Source: Tritrichomonas musculus
Lineage: Eukaryota > Parabasalia > Tritrichomonadida > Tritrichomonadidae
Length of the DNA: 64,000 bases
Direction: 5' to 3'
Assembly: GCA_039105265.1 (NCBI GenBank)
Contig: JAPFFF010000004.1
Coordinates: forward strand, 496,001-560,000
The stretch's first letter is position 1. Every line of letters begins with the position of its first letter. The notes under the pieces are model-generated. The model made no database searches. It was not told the origin of the DNA and worked only from the letters and a program-made list of their open reading frames with translations. Positions 29,223 through 38,300 of this stretch are shown piece by piece. Both the position numbers and the translations under genes were made by a program.

Positions 29223-29338
29223 AAAAGGACGAAACCTCATACCTTTTACAACATTCAATTTTGTGAAAACGCATATAAACTTTTGATTAATACATTCAAA
29301 TTTGAATGTTGTAAAAAGTATGAGGTTTCGTCCATTTT
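29223..29338. mobile_element. MITE-like foldback element, about 116 bp, flanked by TA
   Basis: Terminal inverted repeats with a 32-bp core (29227-29258 and 29302-29333) match at 31 of 32 positions, beginning GGACGAAACCTCATAC. Outside the core the arms continue with A/T runs to a TA dinucleotide on each side (29221-29222 and 29339-29340), as expected of a TA target duplication of Tc1/mariner-type elements. The right arm also holds an 18-bp palindrome (29292-29309). There is no coding capacity. The TA flanks are weak evidence in AT-rich DNA; the inverted repeats are clear. Confidence 0.65.
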
Positions 29339-29849
29339 TAGTCTACTTATTTTTTAACAAATTCTGTAAAAATATGGAATTAGAAATAACATGTATCAGT
29401 ACCGTCATTTCATATTTTCAGTAAATCAGCTTTCGATTTATGAATCAAATAATTTTTGAATATATCACATACAGAGGCAAAACAAGATTAAAAATATTGA
29501 TTAACTTTGATTGAATATACTTTGTATTTTGGATCAATTCAAATATCTTATTATTTATTTATTGAATAAAAATAGAATAAACATAATCATTTTGGACTTT
29601 GGATATTCATTTTCAATGCAACATTTAATATTATTCCACCATTGAATTTATTACAAAGCATTTACAATGATTGATTGATTATTTTATGCCCATTTTCAAT
29701 GACTGATTCATCTAGATAACTTGATGGAACGATTGATCTAAAATAAAAAGTAAAAAAAGATTTCAATAAATCTTCTCACAAATTTCAATGTTGTAAAATG
29801 CATTGAAAAGCTTTACTTTTCCGTTGGATAATATCCAATTTTACCTGTG

Positions 29850-30725
29850 CAATCACAAAAACTCATCCAAAATCATGATGAATTTCCCGATACACATTAT
29901 TTTATTTATTTAAATAAGAAATATCCAATTAAAATTGGCCTTTTTAGAAATTCTTAAGAAATATTTGCAAAAAATCAAATTGACATCAATGAAAACAGAT
30001 TTATTAAACTTATTGATGATGAATTAACAGAAACCTTCAATTTATCTGAAGATTCAATTCAAAATTTCATTAAATATATTCATCATCAAGATACGATCTT
30101 AAACAATGACAATCTTATTGGAATAAATTATCTAGCAAAAGAATACAAAGTTCGTTCATTAATCGAAGCTACTGAAAAGTACATAAATGATCATCATCAT
30201 AATATATTAATATCAATTTTTTTTAATTAACCAAAATAACTCTTCATTTGACACCATCACCTTTGAAAACATTCTTTCAGAAAATCTAGACCAATATATT
30301 AATGACGAACGCTTATTAAACTTCAAAATTCCAATTCTTTACCGTGTTTTTTAAAAGTATTCAAAAAGTAAAAAATATCAAAACGGTTTAAGTCAAAATG
30401 CCATTGAATTTTTGTTTAAATGCCTCGACAAGTATAAACGAGAGGCATCTGTATTGTTCACTTTTGTTGGCATTGAAAAAATTCAATCTAAATATTTGAA
30501 ACGGTTATTGACACAATATTCAGAGGCTTTTGACTTTCATTTCATTAATTCAATGCTGGCAAAAAGTTTATATGAAATTCAGAATGAAATGATCGTTAAA
30601 GATCAACAGAACCAGATGTGGCAAAAAAAAATTTAAGGAAAACGTCAATGACAAATTATTACAATTGAAAAGAGAAATAAATGCGCAAAAGCAAAAAGAA
30701 GAAGAACATTCAATTGAAATGAAAG

Positions 30726-30761
<36 letters not shown>

Positions 30762-31406
30762 AATCGAAAATTTGAAATCAGATAATATTAAACTTATAAA
30801 TGAACAAAAACAAAAAGAAGACGAGCATTCGAATGAAATTAAAGCAATAAAAATTGACATTGAGATATTGAAATAGTCAGTCAAAATTACACAAGAAGAA
30901 GTGAAAAAAGTAGAAACAAAACAACATATTACCATCCATTATCCTGGCCAAAATTATAATGGAGTTATAAATTACTTGAAACAAAAATCAAATATTAACG
31001 ATGAAATCAATTTATCTTGTTCATCAAAACATTTTGGGGAACTTCGTAATCTTTTAAAATTTGAAGGCACTGATCCCTTTTATACAAAAAGTGAAAAAGA
31101 TTCGTGGATTTGTATTGAATTTAAGAATTATTATATAATTCCAACGATTTATACACTCAAATCACACGATAATAGTCCACGAGGGCGTCAAACAAGAAAT
31201 TGGGTTATTGAAGGCTCCCTCGATAATCAACACTGGAATATAATTGCCCGTATCTCAATGATTATTGTATACTTCATAATTTTACTATTAATAGCAAAGA
31301 TGTAAAAGAATTCAAATTTATTAGAATTCGCCTTACAGGCCAAAATTGGGTTAGTACTTTTAATTTAACTCTTTGTTATATTGAATTTTATGGAAAATTG
31401 ATATAA
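29850..31406 (+). pseudogene. decayed BTB-like/F5-8 type C (discoidin) family gene
   Basis: Coding-like sequence continues through several frames. A BTB/BACK-like N-terminal half can be read around 29970-30230 ('FIKLIDDELTETFNLSEDSIQNFIKYI', 'NLIGINYLAKEYKV') and 30235-30630 ('IEFLFKCLDKYKREASVLF'). A Lys/Glu-rich coiled coil follows, interrupted by an A34 run (30726-30759). An F5/8 type C domain ends the gene ('DSWICIEFKNYYIIPTIY', 'RNWVIEGSLDNQHWNII', then in another frame 'FKFIRIRLTGQNW' and 'IEFYGKLI', with a stop at 31404-31406). Frames change near 30230 and 31265, there are stops near 30353 and 30875, and another change lies near 30630. It is a broken host gene of a family I believe is expanded in trichomonads. 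The 5' limit is uncertain. Confidence 0.75.
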
Positions 31407-32190
31407 TATAATGCATCATATCAAAGAGAAATAATATTTTTTTTTTTTTTAGATTGAATTGTTAAGATAAAATTCATTATACAATTGAATTACATACTTA
31501 TAAATCGATAGGTTATTGAATATTGCTCTTCATTAACTATCAATAATATATCAACTTTTTTTGTATATGAAATTAATGTTGGAATCATTATTTTTTCTAC
31601 ATTCATAATCTTTGAAAGATTATATTTAAGAATGTTGGAAATGCGCACATCTTAAATTCTTAAATATTTTGGCGGTTGTTAACCGATTATTGATTAATTA
31701 AACTGATTCAATTCTTATTAATAAATTGACAAGCAAAACTATTCTATCAACGTCCAATCATTGAAATTCATGAATATGCATATAGTAACATACATAAGAA
31801 ATGGCTTAAAACCAATTAATTGAAACCTGATGATATTAAATTCATTCGAATTTTGAGTGTGTTTATTTGCTGTTCATGAGATTTGCCTATTAGAAATCAT
31901 CTAAATCAAAAGTCCAAAAAAGCAATTAATAAGTCTGATCATAATTTATTATTGAATTTGATTTCTCCAAAAGTTTTGGATAAATTCCGAGTCCAAAGAT
32001 AAGAAATACAAATGATAATGAACACTTCTTTGCTTTTATGGCTTTTTTTTTTTTTTTTTTTTGTACAATCAACAAGAATCTATTTTAACTTTTTTTTTTT
32101 AAAAAAAAAAAATTATGTCAAATTTTCTTTAACATATTGAAAAAGTGTTTCATAATCCTCATATTATTGAGAGATTCGGGAAAAACCTCA

Positions 32191-32342
32191 GATTTCAACC
32201 AGATTTTATATTAGTGGCATGCTGTATTTGTCTGGATTGAAATCTCGTGGATGATGATTAGATTTGGTAGAGAAACTTAAGCCAACTTCGGAACATTTTA
32301 TTCATCCTGCTTTCTTCCCTTATTATCTACCACTAATATAAA
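32191..32342. repeat. nested foldback (inverted repeats)
   Basis: TTTATATTAGTGG (32205-32217) is matched by its reverse complement CCACTAATATAAA (32330-32342). GATTTCAACCAG (32191-32202) is matched by CTGGATTGAAATC (32232-32244) with one inserted base. The two stems overlap in span, so only one could form at a time. This looks like a remnant of a small foldback element. Confidence 0.45.
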
Positions 32343-32636
32343 AGAAAATCAATTAATTTGATATTCAAAATAAATGATCTGTAAGATATATTATTAACAG
32401 AATGAAACATGTAGTTTTGCTGTCAATCTAATTTTGTAACATTTAATATTGCTGTCATCATAAATTATATTATCATTTGTTTATTAATATCATTTATTTA
32501 GTAAATAAAGATCATTTGATTTTTAATTTAGGATTGATATGAAGATAAACGGTCATCTAGCAACATCAGTATACTGATTGTTTAATAATCAGTTACCCAA
32601 AATTTTTAAATATTTTATATAATTGGATCATAAATC

Positions 32637-32886
32637 ATGGATCAACTAAAGAAAAGTGTTCTCATATCAATTTATGATAGTAGTTTTCAAAAATTGAGTG
32701 ATAATACTGATCGTATGAAACAATTTTTTGAATAAAAAAAATACTTCTTCACAATTTGAATATAAAAAAAAGATGAAAGCGACAAATATAGACATATCAT
32801 TTCATTCAAAAAAAGGATTAACTGAAGTATTGTTAGTCTTTTCTGAAGAACCTTCAAAAAGTGGATATCATTCAGAAAAAATAATC
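32637..32886 (+). pseudogene. fragment of a host gene (N-terminal piece)
   Basis: An ATG at 32637 opens a 32-residue frame ('MDQLKKSVLISIYDSSFQKL...'). After a frame change near 32735 the coding-like sequence continues ('NTSSQFEYKKKMKATNIDIS', then 'LTEVLLVFSEEPSKSGYHSE') to about 32886. The first part looks like the start of a real protein. It may be a detached N-terminus of the same family as the upstream pseudogene, but I cannot show that. Confidence 0.4.
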
Positions 32887-32909
32887 TAAATAAAATAATT
32901 GAAAAAACA

Positions 32910-33014
32910 AATCTTTTTATATTTTTACATAATTTTTACCGAGACTACATACCGCCTCGCTCGACGCCCGCTAGGCGGTAAGAATCAGTAAAAATTTTGT
33001 AACATAAAAAGATT
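32910..33014. repeat. nested stem-loop with GC-rich core
   Basis: The outer arms AATCTTTTTAT (32910-32920) and ATAAAAAGATT (33004-33014) are exact complements. Inner arms AATTTTTAC (32931-32939) and GTAAAAATT (32988-32996) also pair. At the centre TACCGCCT (32950-32957) pairs with AGGCGGTA (32973-32980) around a 15-base GC-rich loop. The 40 bases 32941-32980 contain 26 G or C, against surroundings near one quarter GC. It could be a small foldback element or the gene of a structured RNA. Confidence 0.6.
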
Positions 33015-33171
33015 ATTTTTTTATTACATTTGAGTTGATCCTAATTACTTTAAAAATGGACAAAAAATAAAAAATTAAAACAGATATATTTTATTCTATT
33101 TAAATTGAGATAAATTTAAAATATTTTTATACAATTATTTCAATTCTATAAATTACTCAAGTTTTTTTGGG

Positions 33172-33200
33172 GTCACAGGTTCGATTCCCATCTTCTAGTC
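33172..33200 (+). other. isolated Pol III B-box-like sequence (tRNA remnant?)
   Basis: GGTTCGATTCC (33179-33189) matches the tRNA B-box exactly and is identical to that in the intact tRNA-Gln of this window. The flanks do not form a proper T stem (only three of five pairs), and no A-box or acceptor stem was found upstream. I read it as a decayed tRNA or a tRNA-derived repeat. Confidence 0.3.
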
Positions 33201-33269
33201 AAAAATTTCAATCTATAGAAAAATTTTAATGCTCCTTGAAAAATTCAATAAAGTACGTTTTCAATTTAT

Positions 33270-33740
33270 ATGATGAGAAATCAAAGACGTATATTTACAA
33301 AAAGGTTTCAGCAACAGGAATTAAATGACAAAACACAGGAAACTTTACAGGAGTGCGGAGCAGATAATCATATCCAGTCTCTCTTTTTCACATATTTATC
33401 AAGTGAAGTTAATTCTACACCAAGAAATCATTTCGTTCCCTTAAAATGCCATATCAAAGATAAGTCACGAGAACCGTGGGCAATTGCTTTTCAAATTATT
33501 ATTGAATATTTATCATCAAATAAAATGAACTTAACTCTTCAAACAATGAATACTGAAGATAAAAAGCCCTTGCAATACAAATCAAATATAGTCTCTCGTC
33601 TTCGCTTATCAAGTGGATATCCAATTATCGGTGAGCTCCTTAGAGCAACAGCTTCATACAGACGCTTACCTTTGAAGCAGAGACTTATGTCCAATTCTAA
33701 CGACACTGATCCAAAAACAAGAAGAAGAAGAAAATTATAA
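33270..33740 (+). CDS. LisH protein of the FOP/FOR20 (FGFR1OP) type
   Basis: The 156-residue protein follows the FOP N-terminal region. A helix ('TQETLQECGADNHIQSLFFTYL', about 22-43) corresponds to the FOP/FOR20/OFD1 'TOF' helix ('LENSGVLNRIKAELRAAVFL'). A LisH motif comes next at about 70-100 ('AIAFQIIIEYLSSNKMNLTLQTM', compare 'LVAEFLQFFNLDFTLAVF'). After it, 'YPIIGELLRA' (about 116-125) corresponds to 'GPLLLEVIRR'. The tail is basic (ends RRRRKL). FOP and FOR20 are centrosome and basal-body proteins that dimerise through LisH and help anchor microtubules and build cilia. The first two codons are both ATG. Another small LisH protein is the alternative. Confidence 0.6.
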   Translation: MMRNQRRIFTKRFQQQELNDKTQETLQECGADNHIQSLFFTYLSSEVNSTPRNHFVPLKCHIKDKSREPWAIAFQIIIEYLSSNKMNLTLQTMNTEDKKPLQYKSNIVSRLRLSSGYPIIGELLRATASYRRLPLKQRLMSNSNDTDPKTRRRRKL

Positions 33741-33838
33741 ATTATTGTTTAGTTAATTTGTTTGTAATAACATGTAAAATAAATAATTTTTTTTTGTTAT
33801 TCTGTAAAAATAAATATACTATTATTAAATATATAATT

Positions 33839-34444
33839 TCATTTTAATTTCGCATCACTCGCAGAAACTTGTAACATTACTTGGCCACGCAATTTGAGAG
33901 AGGCAAGTGGCTTATTTGGATCACGAGGTATTACTGTCTGAGGATATGAATTACGTATTTCGAGATTTGAAACAGATGAAAATACTTCTTTTTCAAGATA
34001 AGTATATAAATTCTCAAGTGGTTCGCTAGTCGCAAATTTTGCCTCGACAGTATAAATTTGTTTTTTAACAAGAATATTGAATTTAATATTAGCAGTAGTT
34101 GGTGGAGGTTTTGATTTTGGCTTGTTTACATCAGCGAATGTTTTAGGCTGGACATCAGCGCCAACTCTCATCCCTTTAACGTCGACTTTTGATAATTTGT
34201 AGTCATCGTCATCTTCTTTAATTTGATTTAATGTATCGGAAGCTTTATATGCATCACGTGATGAAATCTTTGTTTGGCGGTTGTCAGGGCCTGGTGGAGG
34301 TCCTGCTAGCTCTAGCGGTTTTTGAGGTGCATTAACAGGTTCTGATTTTGGAGGGGAACTAACGGCTTTTGGTGGAGGCTTTTGCGGTGCAGGATCATTA
34401 AGAGTTTTCCCTTTTCCTTTGAAGCTCGATTTCTTCTTAAACAT
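33839..34444 (-). CDS. UBX/ubiquitin-like domain protein with Pro-rich N-terminus
   Basis: The first ATG in frame is at 34444, giving 201 residues; an initiator-like TCACTA lies 27 bases upstream on the - strand. Residues about 1-75 are disordered, basic and then Pro-rich ('APQKPPPKAVSSPPK', 'AGPPPGP'). The C-terminal 80 residues have the UBX strand order: 'IKFNILVKKQIYTVEAKF', a helix ('LENLYTYLEKEVF'), 'LEIRNSYPQTVI' and 'LKLRGQVMLQVS'. UBX domains recruit the ATPase p97/Cdc48. The 'FPR' loop that contacts p97 is replaced here by 'YPQT', so p97 binding is doubtful. It could instead be a plain ubiquitin-like domain. Confidence 0.6.
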   Translation of the reverse strand: MFKKKSSFKGKGKTLNDPAPQKPPPKAVSSPPKSEPVNAPQKPLELAGPPPGPDNRQTKISSRDAYKASDTLNQIKEDDDDYKLSKVDVKGMRVGADVQPKTFADVNKPKSKPPPTTANIKFNILVKKQIYTVEAKFATSEPLENLYTYLEKEVFSSVSNLEIRNSYPQTVIPRDPNKPLASLKLRGQVMLQVSASDAKLK

Positions 34445-34626
34445 TGTAAATTTTGTCAAAACGTTTTTAGTGAAAAAGTATGCTAAATATGATTTCAAAA
34501 AGTTTCTATCGTACAATCGACTATTTATAAAATTTTAATGATAAAAAAGAGTATTGAAAGTATTTTATTGTTTATAAATATATTATAAGTGATTTACTGT
34601 TTTAAATTATTGCATCAAATTTTAGC

Positions 34627-35043
34627 TTACATGAAATTCATTACCTTTTTGATAATTGCATAAACAAAATAAATTGGAACTAAAATATAAATGAAGAGGG
34701 CCTTGATAGTGAACATAACTATAAATTGTACAATGATAGAAAGGAAAACAAGTTCAATGATTGCGGATTTATATAATTCTTTTCCAGGATAAAGTTTGTT
34801 TGTTTTTTGATCATGACGAGGTCTTGATGATATAAAAGCACGAAGATATAAAAGGCCAAAGATCAAAGCATTCCATTTAAAACCATCATTTATTTCTGGA
34901 AATACTGGATCTCTCTTTTTGAAATAATTAATCGAAAGTTGAATTAATATAGCTAGAAGAGCAACAACAATAAATCCAATTAAATAGCCTTTGATAATTT
35001 TCTTATTTGTAGCGATAACTGTCTTTGCAGATTGATTTGCCAT
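34627..35043 (-). CDS. TMEM208/SND2-family ER membrane protein
   Basis: The 138-residue protein has the length and layout of TMEM208. A polar start with 'ATNKKIIKGY' (family 'A..K......Y') precedes two membrane helices (about 21-39 and 55-70). A short loop 'SRPRHDQKTNKLYPGKEL' follows (family 'marp..d..G.L..gG.DL'), then two more helices (about 90-112 and 112-130) ending 'ILVPIYFVYAI' (family 'l.iP.ya.Y'). TMEM208/SND2 belongs to the SRP-independent (SND) route that targets membrane proteins to the ER. The upstream region to the divergent 35324 gene is 280 bases. Confidence 0.7.
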   Translation of the reverse strand: MANQSAKTVIATNKKIIKGYLIGFIVVALLAILIQLSINYFKKRDPVFPEINDGFKWNALIFGLLYLRAFISSRPRHDQKTNKLYPGKELYKSAIIELVFLSIIVQFIVMFTIKALFIYILVPIYFVYAIIKKVMNFM

Positions 35044-35323
35044 GGTTATGGTTAATAAGATCTGAATCCTATAACTTTTTTCAATTACTTGATATATAAA
35101 TATATCTTATTGATCAAGCAAATATATTTTTTGATATTTATAAAATATTTTAAATGCTTGAAAAAATAATAAATACTATAAAAGTTAATGAAAAATGTAA
35201 GAAATTACTTCCAATATATTAAATTTTAATATTTCAAATTTTTTTATAAAATCATTCAAATATTTGTTAGATACTCATAAAAACTTTACAGCATCAATTA
35301 AAAAAGTTTGAAATTTAATTCCT

Positions 35324-38300
35324 ATGTCTATATTAATTTCGTCAACATTGTCTCAGGAAACGATTTTATGCGTTTTATCCGATCTTTCAATGTACGTAGT
35401 CGAAATTGGTAATGGACATATTTTTGATTTAGATAATTTTTGTCATCAATATACTAACTCTGAATACGCTTTGTTTTATATATCACCATCATTAATTCAA
35501 ATTCTTCCAGATTCAGGAAAAATACAAATTCCGGATAATCTTACAAAAAGCGCTCCAGACTTCCGATTACAACTACTCCCACGTAATGGGCCTCATTTTA
35601 TACTCCGAATATATATACGAACGGATAAAAATCTCGATCTTGCACCATGGAATATCATATTTGATCAGAACAGCACTTTTTCTCTCGAAATATTAAAAAC
35701 AATTTTTAATCAATCTTTTTGTGTCGACACAGATAAAATAGAATTTGAATTTGAACCGAACACTGCACAGGTAGATCTCAATAAGCCGGTAGCAGATCAA
35801 CGAGTTATTCTAAACACCACCAAAATTTTTTTAAATGTATATATGCAAGAAAAAGCGGCAGATTATGCCAGACGTCGTACCAAAATTATTGAAGAAATTT
35901 TCAAAACAGAAGCGAATTATGTAAACGAGTTAGATTTAGTTAAAGAGCAATTTAAAGAAGAATTTTTTCGTGATTTAAAAATTGGTGATGATGTATATCG
36001 ACGAACGTTTAAATCAATAGGAGAAATATGTCCAGTGCACGAACAATTTCTCAAAGCTTTAGCACCAGTTGGTCACGCCATAGAATCCTCAGTTGGCCGT
36101 GTATTTCTGCAATATTATTCACTTTTTAAGGTTGCATCGCCACATGTTTGTAACTTTGCCTCAGCAAACGATGAAATCAACGAATTAACACACAAAAGTC
36201 GACCGTTTGCTAATGCAGTCATGAAGATTTTACAAGAGCATTTTAACGGTAAAACGATCGAGAGTCTCTTGGTTACACCTGTTCAACGTTTACCACGATA
36301 TCCATTACTTCTTAGGGATCTTTTGAAAGCTACTTCAGAACTTCATTGGGATTATATGGATATTAAGAACTCATTGAACAACATAAACAAACTTGTTCAA
36401 GATATGGATGCGAAGAAGAGAGAACAAGATGAGCTAAACTTTGTAGCTGATCTTCAAGCAAAGATTGGAAATCAATACCACGTTATTAAGACGGGGCGTA
36501 AAGGACTGGCTAGTATTGAAAATATTAAGACAAACAATAAAGGATTTAAAGGTTCAGTTTACTTATTCAATGATGCTTTATTAATATGGAAAAGCTCACC
36601 TACTGAATTCTTAGAAGAAAGCTTGACAACAGTTAAGTTACAAAAGAAAAATGGCTTTTTAATAATAAATGACACGTATTCAATTCCAGAAGGTAAGGAC
36701 ACTGACTCTTTTTGCGCAAAATTTTTAATAGCTCGTCGCGAAAAAATTATGAAACTTTGCTCATATGGAAATGCTCTTGCTTGGACAAAAATGGAATATG
36801 GAACAGGTCCAGAACTTCTTGCTTATACGAGCATAACATATTATGACGATACAATGTATTTGTTCGGAGGAAAATTTCCGGACGACCGGCCTTCAAATGA
36901 TCTTTGGATGAGAGAAGAAGGACGTTGGAAATTGGTTGAAACCATACATACGCCGTCTCCGCGTTATGGATGCTCAATGTCAGCTTTTGAGGGGAATTTG
37001 ATCGTCTTTGGAGGACAAGATGGTGAGAAGTGGTTCAATGATCTTCTTGTTTATGATATAAATTCAAGAACTTGGTCAATTATTGATTCCCTTCACAAGC
37101 CGTCACCGAGAATCGGCCACACAAGTGTCCTCGTCGAAATTAATGAGAATTTCGATGATGAATATGATGATGACATATCGGCTAATTTTATGAGTAGTAA
37201 TAGCGATAATCTTGGAAATGAATCTGATGAACTTAACACTGAATCACATCTAGCCCAATTATGGGTTTTTGGTGGAAAAACGATTGAACAGATATATACA
37301 AATGACCTTTATGTTTTCGATTTCTCGGTTAATCAATGGTTTCGTTTCGATACCCCACCAAATGAAAGTCCTTCTCCTCGAGCTTTCGGGGTATCATTTC
37401 TAATCAATGATGACAAAGGCAATCTTTCGTTTGCAATTCAAGGAGGCAGAGATTCAAATAATGCTTTTAATGATTTGTGGGCTTTTGATGTAATTTATAA
37501 ATCAGGATGGTTCCAACCAGAGACTCGTGGGAAATTGCCAGAATGCCGTTACGCCCATGTAGGAGGAATCATAAATAATAACTTTTATATAATTGGTGGA
37601 GTTGATATGAAAAATGAATCTGTTCCTCCATATAAGCTAAACATGAACGAAGTACCATATATATGGGAAAATATTCCTCAATGCGACGAACCGGAAACTT
37701 TCATAAAAGGAGCTGCCACAATTGATCCTAATTATGGCCTTATTGTCTTTGACCCGACAATAGGCTATACAACAATCAGATTATCATATAATGCGGAAAA
37801 TACATTAAATTGTGAAAAAGAACTCTCAAAAGAGAAAAAGAAAATTAAGAGTGCAGGATTGACGTGTACTGCTTGGTCCAGACCTTTCTATAATAAAAAG
37901 ACAAATACTGTAACTATGAAAATAGATTCTGATGAAGAAACTGATTTTGTGCTTCCTTTTGAACAAAAACGTTTTGAACATGTTTGGTCACATAAAAATA
38001 TGTTTATTTTGAATGATGGAAGGACACATACAGATAGAGATGGCAATAAAAATTGGTTTTCGATATCTTCTACCTCATCATTTGCAAATGATACTGTTAG
38101 TCAAGATAAGATTAATAGTTTTATAGGTGATAATGATGACAGCGATGATAAGTTGAAAGATAATATTTCTAAAAATTATAATTCTCTTAGTTTGACGCCT
38201 GCTCCAAGAGATAAAAGAAAAAAATTACCTGAAAAAGGTCCCACAAAAGAAATTAACTTAAGGAATTCAAATATTAGAAAAAAAGGTAGACGTCCTAGCT

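Larger units (their letters stand above)
28896..33269. other. gene-poor 4.4-kb region of repeats and gene remnants
   Basis: This is the longest stretch without an intact gene. It contains a palindrome, a MITE-like foldback, a decayed BTB-like/F5-8C gene, a further foldback, a gene fragment, a GC-rich hairpin and a B-box-like sequence, listed separately. Long homopolymers (T26, A34, another T run near 32043) are concentrated here. The remaining sequence, including 31407-32190, shows short coding-like stretches (for example near 31740-31990) in shifting frames that I could not identify. Confidence 0.7.

Noticed and set aside
33172-33200. Intact second tRNA gene
   Set aside because: Only the B-box is present; T stem, anticodon arm and acceptor stem cannot be formed.
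28896-33269. Virus-like or LTR element in the gene-poor region
   Set aside because: No long terminal repeats, reverse transcriptase, integrase, capsid or protein-primed polymerase motifs were seen; readable pieces belong to a BTB-like/F5-8C host family or are unidentified.
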